The position numbers were made by a program, and so were the translations under genes. A stretch of 48,985 nucleotides of DNA from Sphingomonas sp. PP-CE-3G-477 (GTDB lineage Bacteria; Pseudomonadota; Alphaproteobacteria; Sphingomonadales; Sphingomonadaceae). Every line of letters starts with the position of its first letter. Position 1 is the first letter of the stretch. Of the stretch, positions 1 to 8,060 are shown in pieces. The stretch covers positions 1 to 48,985 of the forward strand of contig NZ_QAOF01000014.1 in the NCBI RefSeq assembly GCF_003050745.1, given 5' to 3'. The notes under the pieces were generated by a model. The model had not been told where the DNA came from and did not search any database. It saw only the letters and a list, made by a program, of their open reading frames with translations.

Positions 1-275
1 GCGAAAACCGAAAAACCCATAGACCAGCATTTGCGGCCCGCGGCTTCATGCTTTGGAGGATATCGTACATCTACCGATGCCCGATTTCCTTCACAGAGTC
101 GGACGTTCCGGTTGCGAATCACGGCTCCCGAAAGCGGTCATTCGTTCAGCGCGTTTTTTTCCGGTCCGGTCATTCCTGATGCAAAAATCAAAAGTTTGCA
201 TCACAGGACTGGCTCAAATTGAGCGCTATGAGGCCTATGAAGGGGTGACTCCGTTCAACCCAGAAAGCCGCCCTA
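1..275. other. No supported gene at left edge
   Basis: Short open frames exist here but none has convincing composition, a ribosome binding site or a recognisable product. The base composition looks less GC-rich than the housekeeping genes from 1850 onward, which fits an accessory region. A gene entering from the left edge cannot be excluded. Confidence 0.4.
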
Positions 276-317
276 CGAGTCAAACATACTTGACTCGAAA
301 TGTCGCGTATGTTTGAC
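276..317. promoter_or_regulatory. Nested palindromes upstream of membrane-protein/HTH pair
   Basis: Two perfect inverted repeats interlock here. CGAGTCAA at 276-283 pairs with TTGACTCG at 290-297 across a 6-base spacer. GTCAAACATAC at 279-289 pairs with GTATGTTTGAC at 307-317. The block ends 26 bases before the ATG at 344. Its position and dyad symmetry suggest an operator for the HTH regulator encoded at 820-1023, that is, autoregulation of the pair. This is inference; no binding site for this family was recognised by sequence. Confidence 0.5.
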
Positions 318-343
318 ATTCTGCGAAAGCGTAGGGGAAGCAG

Positions 344-832
344 ATGTACGAGTTCACTCACCGTGGGGCCGGGGTCAATTGGGCGGCTTTAGATCAAAAG
401 AGCCGACGCCTTGTGTCTGGGAGTATGGCTAGCGCCGTGGTGGCCGTTATGCCGCTTTTCAAATGGACCGCTGACGCTGCGCACCGAGTGGGTATCGAGT
501 TTCAGGGCGCAATGCCCATTGAAGGCACCGCTGTTTCGACTTCTTCCCTCTATCTGCCTGCCGCTGGGGTCGTGGCCTGGGTAATCGGCTTTGCTGCCTT
601 ATCTGGCCTGCTATGGTGGCGCATGAGCATCCGGCAGGATGAGCTGTTTCATCGAGTGCAGAACTGGTCGCTCGGCATGAGTGGCGCGTGGACTGCCGCT
701 GCCCTTACAGTGTGGGGCCTGTTAGATATGACCGGGATTAGCCCGCCTATACAGGGGCCTGCCCCCCTTATCCTGTTCTCAGCACTCACGATCTTGTTCG
801 GTCGGACGGCTGCGCGCAAATGGGCGTCCTAA
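344..832 (+). CDS. Small polytopic membrane protein, HTH partner
   Basis: A 162-residue protein with about four hydrophobic segments, roughly residues 25-41, 70-92, 108-128 and 138-155, separated by short polar loops. The loop near residues 95-107 carries a basic/acidic stretch (RMSIRQDELFHRV). I do not recognise a named family. The gene is preceded by GGGGAAG about 6 bases before the ATG. It overlaps the downstream HTH gene by 13 bases, so the two are almost certainly co-transcribed. Small multi-spanning proteins paired with short XRE regulators recur in bacterial genomes, sometimes with the membrane protein as sensor or target; that role is inferred here. It lies in the accessory-looking left end of the window. 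Confidence 0.6.
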   Translation: MYEFTHRGAGVNWAALDQKSRRLVSGSMASAVVAVMPLFKWTADAAHRVGIEFQGAMPIEGTAVSTSSLYLPAAGVVAWVIGFAALSGLLWWRMSIRQDELFHRVQNWSLGMSGAWTAAALTVWGLLDMTGISPPIQGPAPLILFSALTILFGRTAARKWAS

Positions 833-1023
833 CTCGCCTCCCGGAACACCGGGCTGAGTCGAACTTTACGCAGGCTGGATTGGCAACGCTCGTTGGCGTT
901 TCCAGACAAACCATCAACTCAATCGAGACAGGTCGGTTCGAGCCTAGTTTGTCATTGGCGCTCAAGCTGGCCCAGCTATTCAACGTGCCCGTAGAGAACC
1001 TTTTTAGCCTACCGGAAAATTAG
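820..1023 (+). CDS. XRE/Cro-CI family HTH transcriptional regulator
   Basis: A 67-residue protein that is essentially one helix-turn-helix domain. Residues 17-40 (TQAGLATLVGVSRQTINSIE and what follows) match the Cro/CI fold: a Q-x3-A helix, a turn with G-V, then the recognition helix SRQTINSIE, and a closing LALKLAQLF helix. Such short regulators (YozG/PadR-unrelated XRE type) bind DNA as dimers. The ATG lies inside the upstream membrane-protein gene, overlapping it by 13 bases, which implies coupling. The palindromes at 276-317 are the natural candidate operator. The length is normal for this minimal class. Confidence 0.85.
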   Translation: MGVLTRLPEHRAESNFTQAGLATLVGVSRQTINSIETGRFEPSLSLALKLAQLFNVPVENLFSLPEN

Positions 1024-1288
1024 ACATCGGCGGTAGTGCGGCTGCTGTTGTGATGCAAAATTCACGGATTGCGCATCAACCTAAGAACGGCAGGAAACGA
1101 CGGGCTCCGGCGATGCAAAAGACTGATGCATCTGAGAGACCCGTTCAGTGGTCGGATTCTTGGGGGGGGGTGTGCCCCCAAAGCGGAAGGTCCTCTTTCC
1201 TTCCCAACCCAGACATTCCCGAATTCGATTGGTTGTGGGAACGCTCGCGCGAAGATCGACAATCCCGCGATCTGATCGCTACGAAGGG
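1024..1288. other. Gene-free interval with G-run hairpin
   Basis: No convincing coding sequence. The one visible structure is a run of nine G at 1162-1170 followed by TGTG and CCCCCAAA, which could form a GC hairpin at about 1160-1182 downstream of the HTH gene. There is no T-run after it on the plus strand, so I do not call it a terminator. Confidence 0.35.
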
Positions 1289-1630
1289 CTATGTCCGTGC
1301 CCAGCCACTATAAGAGGCAGCGCCCGTCGTCATATCGATCACAAAGGTGTCACCGCCGATCCGGCTTGCATAAAATCGTCCTTCGATATTGCTGATGGCG
1401 GAGAAGGTGTCGGTCGCGGGGCGGGTCGCATCGAACTTCCGGTGCATGTCGTCCGTCGCGCCTGGTTCCGGTGCGATCTGCCAAACGGGCCGGTTGCCGG
1501 CGTCGAACAAGAACACCTCTCGCCCCCAGATTTCGCGGTGAATGACATCCCTCGTCGGATACGCTTCGAATAGAACCAGACGCCCCGAGCCGGGCACCGG
1601 TAAGATCATGCCGATAGGGTAAGACTGCAC
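1289..1630 (-). CDS. Hypothetical protein
   Basis: A 113-residue frame with GTG start at 1630; an in-frame stop lies four codons upstream, so it cannot extend far. The product reads like a real, beta-rich protein: alternating hydrophobic strands (GRLVLFEAY, REVFLFDAGNRPVWQI, GRFYASRIGGDTFVIDM) with many aromatic residues, and ends GAASYSGWART. No signal peptide or known domain was recognised. GGATCAGG lies just before the GTG and could serve as ribosome binding site; an ATG at codon 8 is an alternative start. It stands alone between the HTH pair and the broken dprA. Function unknown. Confidence 0.5.
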   Translation of the reverse strand: MQSYPIGMILPVPGSGRLVLFEAYPTRDVIHREIWGREVFLFDAGNRPVWQIAPEPGATDDMHRKFDATRPATDTFSAISNIEGRFYASRIGGDTFVIDMTTGAASYSGWART

Positions 1631-1817
1631 AGCCTGATCCTATATTCTTGTTCCACACACCACAATACGAGGCAGCGGTTAATTCCTCAAACTCGATCCT
1701 TTTCGGGAAAAGCTGAGCCCCGCAATGTCGGCTAATGCCACCTGCCTTCCCGAAAGCTGCCGTTCCGCTCCCCTTCCCAAATCGGACATTCACTAACCAG
1801 CTGAGATCGATGGAAGA

Positions 1818-2642
1818 TTAACGTTTGTAAACTGTCGCATGTATGATCAGCAGGTTGCAGCCTTGCGCGCGGGGATCGAGCGGGCTGCCGGGGACGGCCA
1901 TGACTTCGCGGCCGGATTCGTTGGCAAGGCGCGCGGTGATGAGCGAGCCGGATTTGGGGACGGCCTCGACCACCACCGTGCCGATCGCGAGGCCGGCGAT
2001 GATGCGGTTGCGCGAGGGGAAATTGCGCGCCTTGGGCTCTGTGCCGGGGGGCTGTTCGGCGAGCAGGAGGCCGTCGGTGGCGATGCGTTCCTGCAAGGCG
2101 GTGTTGTCGGGCGGGTAGGCGATGTCGATTCCGCTGGCGATCACGCCGATCGTGGCGCCGCTCGAGCCTCCGCCGAGTGCGCCGATGTGCGCGGCTGTGT
2201 CTATGCCGCGGGCGAGGCCGGAGACGATGGTGGTGCCTTCCTCGGCGAGTTGCAGCGCGAGCTGGCGGGCGAAGCGGCAGGCGGCGGCGGAGGCGTTGCG
2301 CGCGCCGACCATGGCGATGCAGGGTCGGGTGGCGTGGGTGACGTCGCCGCGGAGGATGAGCGCCGGGGGCGCGGTCTCGATCTCGGCTAGCAGGCGGGGA
2401 TAGTCGGGGTCGTCGAGGAAGAGGTAGCGTGCGCCGAGCCTGGCGGTGGCGGCCATTTCGCGTTCGGCTAGCGCTGCGTCTGCGATTTTCGGCGCGCGTC
2501 CGCCGCCGCGCTGGGCGAGCACGGGGAGCGCGTCAATCGCGGCGTCGGCGCTGCCGAAGCGGGCGATGAGCTGGCGATAGGTGACCGGTCCGATCCCGGT
2601 CGTGCGGATGAGCCGAAGTCTCGAGACCGTCGGGTCAGTCAC
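1818..2642 (-). CDS. dprA: DNA-processing protein DprA, C-terminally truncated
   Basis: DprA loads RecA on incoming single-stranded DNA during natural transformation. The 274 residues contain the N-terminal SAM-like region (IRTTGIGPVTYRQLIARFG) and the Rossmann domain with MVGARNASA, VSGLARGIDTAAHIGAL, GVIASGIDIAYPP and the FPSRNRIIAGLA motif, up to PGSPLDPRAQGCNLLI. After that the family normally continues about 80-100 residues including a winged-helix domain. Here homology stops at about 1845 and eight unrelated residues precede a stop. The GTG start at 2640-2642 overlaps plsY by 8 bases. The core DNA-binding domain is intact, so residual function is possible, but the truncation abuts foreign-looking DNA and may mark an insertion or rearrangement. 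Confidence 0.9.
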   Translation of the reverse strand: MTDPTVSRLRLIRTTGIGPVTYRQLIARFGSADAAIDALPVLAQRGGGRAPKIADAALAEREMAATARLGARYLFLDDPDYPRLLAEIETAPPALILRGDVTHATRPCIAMVGARNASAAACRFARQLALQLAEEGTTIVSGLARGIDTAAHIGALGGGSSGATIGVIASGIDIAYPPDNTALQERIATDGLLLAEQPPGTEPKARNFPSRNRIIAGLAIGTVVVEAVPKSGSLITARLANESGREVMAVPGSPLDPRAQGCNLLIIHATVYKR

Positions 2643-3249
2643 TCTTTTGCCGGTTGGACCCGATGCGCGGCTCGGTGCCGGAGAACAGGCGTTCGATGTT
2701 CTCGCGGTGCTTCCACAGGACGATCAGCGCTAGCGCGAGAAGCAGCAGGACGAGGTCGAACCGGCCGAACAGCGCGGCTGCAAACGGCGCGCTGAGCGCG
2801 GCGGCCATGCCGGCGACCGAGGAGATCCGGAGACCCGCGAGGAGGCCAAGCCAGACGACCGCGTAGACCAGCCCGAGCGGCCAGTGCAGCGCGACGACGA
2901 TGCCCATGAGCGTCGCGACGCCCTTGCCGCCCTTGAACTTGAGCCAGACGGGGTAGCAATGGCCGATGAACGCGCCGGCCGCTGCCAGGAGTGCGTTGCC
3001 GGGGAACAGGTGTGCGACGAGCAGCACGGCGACCGCGCCCTTGGCCATGTCGAGCAGCAGCGTGGCGGCGGCGAGGCCCTTGCGTCCGGTGCGCAGCACG
3101 TTGGTCGCGCCGATGTTGCCCGAGCCGATCGTGCGCAGATCACCTGCGCCGCCGAGCCGCGTGAGAATGACGCCGAACGGGATCGAGCCGAGCAGATAGC
3201 TCAGCACGAGCGATAGCGTGGGCGCCACCCAGAGAATTTCCGTCTGCAA
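2635..3249 (-). CDS. plsY: Glycerol-3-phosphate acyltransferase PlsY
   Basis: An inner-membrane enzyme that acylates glycerol 3-phosphate from acyl-phosphate, the first step of phospholipid synthesis. The 204 residues show the family pattern: LGSIPFGVILTRL near residues 21-33, GSGNIGATNVLR near 42-53, the glycine-rich GHCYPVWLKFKGGKGVATLMG near 95-116, and multiple hydrophobic spans. The length is typical. TTG at 3247-3249 is the best start, with GGGGGA about 6 bases upstream. It overlaps dprA by 8 bases; the plsY-dprA pair is common in alphaproteobacteria. Confidence 0.95.
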   Translation of the reverse strand: MQTEILWVAPTLSLVLSYLLGSIPFGVILTRLGGAGDLRTIGSGNIGATNVLRTGRKGLAAATLLLDMAKGAVAVLLVAHLFPGNALLAAAGAFIGHCYPVWLKFKGGKGVATLMGIVVALHWPLGLVYAVVWLGLLAGLRISSVAGMAAALSAPFAAALFGRFDLVLLLLALALIVLWKHRENIERLFSGTEPRIGSNRQKSD

Positions 3250-3332
3250 CTATGTCCCCCGTTCTGGAGGGGCTTATAAACGACCCGGGGCTGACGGCAA
3301 ATGGCGTCGCTGGGCATCGATCTCTCACCATC

Positions 3333-3414
3333 CGTCATCCTGACGAAAGTCAGGATCCAGGATTACAGGCGGTGGCTTGCGTAGCTCTGGGTCCTGACTT
3401 TCGTCAGGATGACG
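3333..3414. repeat. REP-like hairpin pair, CCTGAC family
   Basis: The left arm contains TCCTGAC-GAAA-GTCAGGA and the right arm is its inverted copy, so each arm is a hairpin and the two arms can also pair with each other. Near-identical units occur at 8525-8606 and 27653-27734. It fills the gap between divergent plsY and murI. Confidence 0.9.
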
Positions 3415-3472
3415 AGTTGGGGGCGGCGACGGGTACTGGTTTGCACGGGCCGAACCGGCCTAAGAGCGCTGT

Positions 3473-4261
3473 ATGGACACCCGCCCCATCCTGTTCTTCG
3501 ATTCCGGTGTCGGCGGGCTGTCGATTGTCGGTCCGGCGCGCGCGGCGCTGCCCGATGCGCCGTTCGTCTATGCCGCCGACTCGGCCGGCTTCCCCTACGG
3601 GACCAAGAGCGAGGCGGAGATCGCGGCGCGCGTGCCGGTGCTGCTGGGGCGGCTGGCGGAGCGGTATCGGCCGCGGCTGATCGTGATCGCGTGCAACACC
3701 GCCTCGACGATCGCGCTGCCGGTGGTGCGCGCCGCGCTCGACCTGCCGGTGGTGGGGACGGTGCCGGCGATCAAGCCCGCCGCGCTGCTTTCGAAGACCC
3801 GGACGATCGGCGTGCTGGGGACGGAGGCGACCGTGCGGCAGGCGTATGTCGACGATCTGGCGGCGAAGTTCGCGGGCGATTGCACGGTGCTGCGCTACGG
3901 CTCGGCGGCTCTGGTCGAGATGGCCGAGGCGAAATTGCACGGCCGAGTCGTCGCGCCGGAACGCTATGCAGCGGTGCTAGATGGCTTGTTTTCGCAGCCC
4001 GGCGGCGACGCGATCGACGTGATCGTCAATGCCTGCACGCATTTCCCACTGGTCGAAGCGGAGCTTGCGGCCGCTGCTCCCGGCGTGCGCTTCGTCGATG
4101 GCGGACCGGGGATCGCGCGACGGATCGTTCATCTCATGCAGGGCGAATCATGGTCGGGAGCGGGGGAGGGCGTTGCCGTCTTCACCCGACTGGGCGACGA
4201 CGAACGCGCGCTCGGACCGGCTCTGGGGGCGCGCGGGTTTGGCAGGATCGAGCAGCTTTAA
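3473..4261 (+). CDS. murI: Glutamate racemase MurI
   Basis: Converts L-glutamate to D-glutamate for peptidoglycan synthesis in the cytoplasm, by a two-cysteine proton-transfer mechanism. The 262 residues carry the N-terminal DSGVGG motif (residues 10-15), the first catalytic Cys74 in VIACNTAST, and the second Cys188 in VNACTHFPL. The length is typical. Transcribed divergently from plsY across the REP unit. The ATG at 3473 begins directly with MDTRPILFFDSGVGG, the usual N-terminus. Confidence 0.96.
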   Translation: MDTRPILFFDSGVGGLSIVGPARAALPDAPFVYAADSAGFPYGTKSEAEIAARVPVLLGRLAERYRPRLIVIACNTASTIALPVVRAALDLPVVGTVPAIKPAALLSKTRTIGVLGTEATVRQAYVDDLAAKFAGDCTVLRYGSAALVEMAEAKLHGRVVAPERYAAVLDGLFSQPGGDAIDVIVNACTHFPLVEAELAAAAPGVRFVDGGPGIARRIVHLMQGESWSGAGEGVAVFTRLGDDERALGPALGARGFGRIEQL

Positions 4262-4385
4262 GCGTTTACCTGGGACAATGTGCCACCTTGCGTCGCGGCC
4301 GCATCGTGGCAATGTGCTGCCAGGATGAGGAAAGCGATCACCGTAAGAGCGGTATTGCGCTGGAAACGAGTGAAAGCGAGGCGTA

Positions 4386-5660
4386 GTGCCCAAGCCTATG
4401 ATTACCAACGGCATCTCGGCAACGGATTCTACCTTGGTTCCGCGAGTCGATTATTCGCGCGTTTTCACGCAGGCGATCGACCGGTTGCATGCCGAAGGGC
4501 GCTACCGCGTGTTCATCGACATCCTCCGCAACAAGGGCGCGTTTCCGAACGCGCGCTGCTTCGCCGGGCATAACGGGCCGAAGCCGATCACCGTCTGGTG
4601 CTCGAACGATTACCTCGCGATGGGCCAGCACCCGAAGGTTATCGCGGCGATGGAAGAGGCGCTGCACGACGTCGGCGCGGGCTCGGGTGGCACGCGCAAC
4701 ATCGGCGGCAACACGCATTACCATGTCGACCTGGAGGGCGAACTCGCCGACCTGCACGGCAAGGAGGCGGCGCTGCTGTTTACCAGCGGATACGTCTCGA
4801 ACGAGGCTACGCTGGCGACGTTGGCCAAAGTGCTGCCGGGCTGCATCATCTTTTCCGACGAACTGAACCACGCGTCGATGATCGCGGGCATCCGTAACTC
4901 GGGCTGTGAAAAGCGCGTGTTCCGTCACAACGATCTCGCGCATCTTGAGGAACTGCTGGCCGCGGAAGATCCGGCCGTGCCGAAGCTGATCGCGTTCGAG
5001 AGCGTGTATTCGATGGAGGGCGACATCGCGCCGATCTCCGCGGTGTGCGATCTCGCCGACCGGTACAACGCGCTGACCTATTGCGATGAAGTCCACGCGG
5101 TCGGGATGTACGGCGCGCGCGGCGGCGGCATTTCGGAGCGGGACGAGGTCGCGCACCGGATCACGATCCTTGAGGGCACCCTCGGCAAGGCATTCGGCGT
5201 GATGGGCGGCTATATCGCCGCCGATCGCACGATCGTCGATGTGATCCGCAGCTACGCGCCGGGGTTCATCTTCACGACCTCGCTGTCGCCGGTGCTGGTC
5301 GCTGGGGTGCTCGCCAGCGTGCGGCATTTGAAGAGCTCAAGTGTCGAGCGTGAGGGGCAGCAGGCGTCCGCGGCGATGCTGAAGGCGATGCTGAAAGACG
5401 CCGGGCTGCCGGTAATGATCGGCGACACGCATATCGTGCCGCTGATGGTCGGCGATCCGGTCAAGGCGAAGAAGATCAGCGACGTGCTGCTCGCCGAATA
5501 CGGCGTGTACGTGCAGCCGATCAACTATCCGACCGTCCCGCGCGGTACCGAGCGGCTGCGGTTCACGCCGGGCCCTGCGCATACCGAGGCGATGATGCGC
5601 GAACTGACGGATGCGCTGGTCGAAATCTGGAGCCGGTTGGATCTGCGCAAGGCGGCCTGA
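4386..5660 (+). CDS. hemA: 5-aminolevulinate synthase
   Basis: Condenses glycine and succinyl-CoA to 5-aminolevulinate, the first step of haem synthesis by the Shemin (C4) pathway typical of alphaproteobacteria; PLP-dependent alpha-oxoamine synthase. The 424 residues show VDYSRVFTQAIDRLHAEGRYRVF near the start, GAGSGGTRNIGGNTHYH at 98-113, YCDEVHAVG at 232-240 (PLP-pyridine Asp and His) and the Schiff-base Lys268 in EGTLGKAFGVMGGY. GTG at 4386 has a GAGG just upstream; ATG at 4398 is an alternative that removes four residues. It follows murI by 124 bases in the same direction. Haem made here would supply the oxidase encoded further right, a link of pathway, not of operon. Confidence 0.96.
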   Translation: MPKPMITNGISATDSTLVPRVDYSRVFTQAIDRLHAEGRYRVFIDILRNKGAFPNARCFAGHNGPKPITVWCSNDYLAMGQHPKVIAAMEEALHDVGAGSGGTRNIGGNTHYHVDLEGELADLHGKEAALLFTSGYVSNEATLATLAKVLPGCIIFSDELNHASMIAGIRNSGCEKRVFRHNDLAHLEELLAAEDPAVPKLIAFESVYSMEGDIAPISAVCDLADRYNALTYCDEVHAVGMYGARGGGISERDEVAHRITILEGTLGKAFGVMGGYIAADRTIVDVIRSYAPGFIFTTSLSPVLVAGVLASVRHLKSSSVEREGQQASAAMLKAMLKDAGLPVMIGDTHIVPLMVGDPVKAKKISDVLLAEYGVYVQPINYPTVPRGTERLRFTPGPAHTEAMMRELTDALVEIWSRLDLRKAA

Positions 5661-5692
5661 GGCTGGTCCCGCTCACTGCGGGGCAGCGCTGG

Positions 5693-6250
5693 TCAGTCGA
5701 TCGTGATTGTGCCGTCGGTGCCGGGCACATTTAGGACTTCGCCAAAACCTACCGAATGGAATCGCGTGTAATCGCCTTCCAAAGGGTTGGCGTAGACATG
5801 GACGACGCGCCGAATGCCATCGACCACCCAGTAGTGCGGAATGCCGCCGCGCGCATAGGCGAAGCGCTTCATCGTGGTGTCGCGCGCGACCGACGTTTCC
5901 GCGACTTCGACGACGAGCAGGAAGTCGGTAGCGAGCAATAGGCGGTTTTCTTCCACTGATGTGCGTAGAACCGCGACGTCGCAGCCAAGCACTGTATTGT
6001 TACCCAGATCGACGCCGGCCTCGCCAACGATTCTCGACTCAGCAAATAGATGCGACAGGCGAATGGCGATCTTGGCCTGGCGCGAGGCGTGCGCAAACTG
6101 GGGCGGGTTCATCCGGACGAGTTCCCCTTCGACCAGTTCGACTTTCATGTCGTCGAACGCGCCGGATTCACCCATGCGCAGGAACTCGGCGGTGGTGAAA
6201 CGCGCCTTTTCCTGCCGATCGGTGCGGAGACTCGCGGCGGATGTATTCAT
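5693..6250 (-). CDS. Uma2 family (DUF820) putative restriction endonuclease
   Basis: 185 residues of the Uma2/DUF820 PD-(D/E)XK superfamily: an N-terminal FTTAEFLRMGESGAFDD, VELVEGELVRMNPP with Glu38, GCDVAVL with Asp91, LLVVEVAETS with Glu115, then D124/K128 before RFAYARGGIPHYWVVD. This order of acidic residues, Lys and YWVVD is the family signature. Biological function in proteobacteria is unresolved; stand-alone copies without a partner methylase are common. It is convergent with hemA with a 32-base gap and no associated modification gene. Confidence 0.85.
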   Translation of the reverse strand: MNTSAASLRTDRQEKARFTTAEFLRMGESGAFDDMKVELVEGELVRMNPPQFAHASRQAKIAIRLSHLFAESRIVGEAGVDLGNNTVLGCDVAVLRTSVEENRLLLATDFLLVVEVAETSVARDTTMKRFAYARGGIPHYWVVDGIRRVVHVYANPLEGDYTRFHSVGFGEVLNVPGTDGTITID

Positions 6251-6301
6251 GACCGATTCGTACCATGAATCGAGCTAGCCCGCGAATCGTGCGGCGTGGC
6301 C

Positions 6302-6766
6302 TTAAAGCGCGGCGGCGAGCATCGTCAGGCCGCCGAGGCCGAGCGACAGGGGTATGCGCAAGGCCATCCAGCCGGGTGGTGCGATGCCGGCGCGGACTAG
6401 GGCTCGGTCGACGAGCAGTGCGGCGATGAGGCTAATGCCGAGTACGACCAGCGAGGGACCGGGCCAGCGCAGGCCGACCATCCAGGGCCAGGCGGTGGCC
6501 AGTGCGATCAGCGATGGCGCGACGCTCACGAACCAGAGCCAGCGCGGCGGCGAGTCGGTGCGTGCGGCGAGGCCCCACCAGAGACCGCCTAGGAAGCTCA
6601 GGATGATCGCGGCATAGGCGTAGGCGATCGCCAGCGCTGAGAACCGGCTTTGCGGATCGCCGCTCAGCAGCAGCGCGACCGCCGCGAGTTGCGGAAGAAG
6701 GCCGCTCAGCCCGAGGAGGCGCGCGATCGGCGGGATGCCGCCGGTCGCGGCGGGTCGCTTGGTCAT
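6302..6766 (-). CDS. DUF3429 family membrane protein
   Basis: 154 residues with five hydrophobic spans and the pattern of DUF3429: IARLLGLSGLLPQLAAV, then YAYAAIILSFLGGLWWGLA near residues 48-66, WPWMVGLRW, and a C-terminal LGGLTMLAAAL. Function unknown. Its ATG overlaps the stop of the anti-sigma gene by one base (TGATG), so it is the third gene of the sigma/anti-sigma operon and probably part of the same regulon. Confidence 0.85.
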   Translation of the reverse strand: MTKRPAATGGIPPIARLLGLSGLLPQLAAVALLLSGDPQSRFSALAIAYAYAAIILSFLGGLWWGLAARTDSPPRWLWFVSVAPSLIALATAWPWMVGLRWPGPSLVVLGISLIAALLVDRALVRAGIAPPGWMALRIPLSLGLGGLTMLAAAL

Positions 6767-7473
6767 CAGACGCGCGCGACTACGCCGGTGGCGACGACCG
6801 GGCCGGTCGGCAGGCCGGTCGGCGAGCCGCCGAGTGGCTCGACCGAGATCGCGAGTGTCGCACCGGGGGCTATGCGACCGCGGTCGATGCCCTTGGGTGC
6901 CAGCGAGGTCGGACGGCCCGAGAGCAGGCCGAGCGAATGCGGCACGCCGTCGCCACCGATCACCCAGAGCTGCGCGACGCGCGCGTCCGGAACGCCGGGG
7001 CCTGCCGCGACGCGGAGTGCGCCGTTCGCAGGATCGTAGACCGCGGCAACCGGCGACTTCGCATCGCCGAGCATCGCGACGAGCACGCTCGATGCGCGGG
7101 CGACGGGCACCGGCTGGGCGACGGGCACGGTCGGTTCGGGGCGGACCATGACGAACAGCAGCAGCGATGCGGCGATCGCGCTGGTGACGGCCGCGAGTGC
7201 GGGCCAGGCGAAGCGGCTGGTCTTGGCGGCGGTTGGACTGTCGAGGCTGGCTTCGATCCGCGCGGCGAGATGCGGCGGGGCGGCGTATTCCGGCCAGAGG
7301 TCGAACAACGCGGCAAAGCGCGACCGCCACCATTCGACCTGCGCAGCAAAACCGGGTTCGGCTAGCACGCGCCGAAGTGCTGCACCGCGCTCCTCGCCTT
7401 CGAGCAGACCCAGCGCGAGTTCGGCGGCCGCCACATCTTGAGGCACGCCGGTATCGGTGGTCGGATCAACCAT
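6766..7473 (-). CDS. Anti-sigma factor, RskA-type
   Basis: 235 residues. The N-terminal cytoplasmic part (AELALGLLEGEERGAALRRV, residues 17-36) is the usual anti-sigma helix. One transmembrane helix lies at about 89-110 (WPALAAVTSAIAASLLLFVM). The exported C-terminal part, with QLWVIGGDGVPHSLGLL and ISVEPLGGSPTGLPTGPVVATG, is the RskA C-terminal domain. It should sequester the ECF sigma factor at the membrane and release it after proteolysis in response to an envelope signal. It overlaps the sigma gene by 8 bases. Confidence 0.92.
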   Translation of the reverse strand: MVDPTTDTGVPQDVAAAELALGLLEGEERGAALRRVLAEPGFAAQVEWWRSRFAALFDLWPEYAAPPHLAARIEASLDSPTAAKTSRFAWPALAAVTSAIAASLLLFVMVRPEPTVPVAQPVPVARASSVLVAMLGDAKSPVAAVYDPANGALRVAAGPGVPDARVAQLWVIGGDGVPHSLGLLSGRPTSLAPKGIDRGRIAPGATLAISVEPLGGSPTGLPTGPVVATGVVARV

Positions 7474-8050
7474 CGAGGCAATCCTTCAGGCGCGCGAGGC
7501 CGCGGCGGACCCAGCTTTTCATCGTGCCCAGCGGCACGGCGCGCTTGATCGCGAGTTCGGCGTAGGTGATGCCGTCGAAGAACGCGGTGCGGATCGCATC
7601 GCGCTGTTGCGGTTCAAGGCCGTTCAGGCACTCGATCAGTTCGCGCGACGATTCGCTCGCCAGCATCCCCGCTTCGGCACCCTCGCCAGGATCGGCGATG
7701 TCGGGCGCATCGTCGAGCGGGCTCGTGCGGCGGACGCCCTGCGCGCGCTGCCAGTCGATGGCGCGGTTGCGCGCGATCGTCGCCAACCAGGTTATCGGGC
7801 TCGCGCGGCCGGGTTCCCAGGCACCGGCGCGTTTCCAGATCGTGAGATAGACCTCGTGCAGCACATCCTCCGCGGCTTGGGCGTTGCCACAGATACGGTG
7901 GGTGATCCCGAAAAGCTTCGCGCTGGTCAGCGTATAGAGTTCGCGAAACGCTTCGCGGTCCTCTTGGCCCGTGCGCAGGAGTACTTCTGAGAGATGCGCG
8001 CGGGCGGCGTCTGCGTTCGCCTGGGCGGGGGAGGCATGTGCGATAGTCAC
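7466..8050 (-). CDS. ECF RNA polymerase sigma factor (SigK-like)
   Basis: 194 residues with region 2 at about 30-95 (REAFRELYTLTSAKLFGIT, AAEDVLHEVYLTIWKRA, PITWLATIARNRAIDW) and region 4 at about 140-190 (LEPQQRDAIRTAFFDGITYAELA, VPLGTMKSWVRRGLARLKDCL). Region 3 is absent, as in ECF factors. It directs RNA polymerase to a small regulon, probably including its own operon with the RskA-type anti-sigma factor. The overlap with the anti-sigma gene favours balanced translation. No autoregulated promoter could be identified with confidence. Confidence 0.94.
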   Translation of the reverse strand: MTIAHASPAQANADAARAHLSEVLLRTGQEDREAFRELYTLTSAKLFGITHRICGNAQAAEDVLHEVYLTIWKRAGAWEPGRASPITWLATIARNRAIDWQRAQGVRRTSPLDDAPDIADPGEGAEAGMLASESSRELIECLNGLEPQQRDAIRTAFFDGITYAELAIKRAVPLGTMKSWVRRGLARLKDCLDG

Positions 8051-8060
8051 GTGCGGGAAC

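Noticed and set aside
53..316. An 87-codon frame at the left edge
   Set aside because: No ribosome binding site, composition not protein-like, and it runs across the palindromes at 276-317.
1160..1182. G-run hairpin as terminator for the HTH gene
   Set aside because: No T-run follows the stem on the plus strand, and the G-run could be a simple slippage tract.
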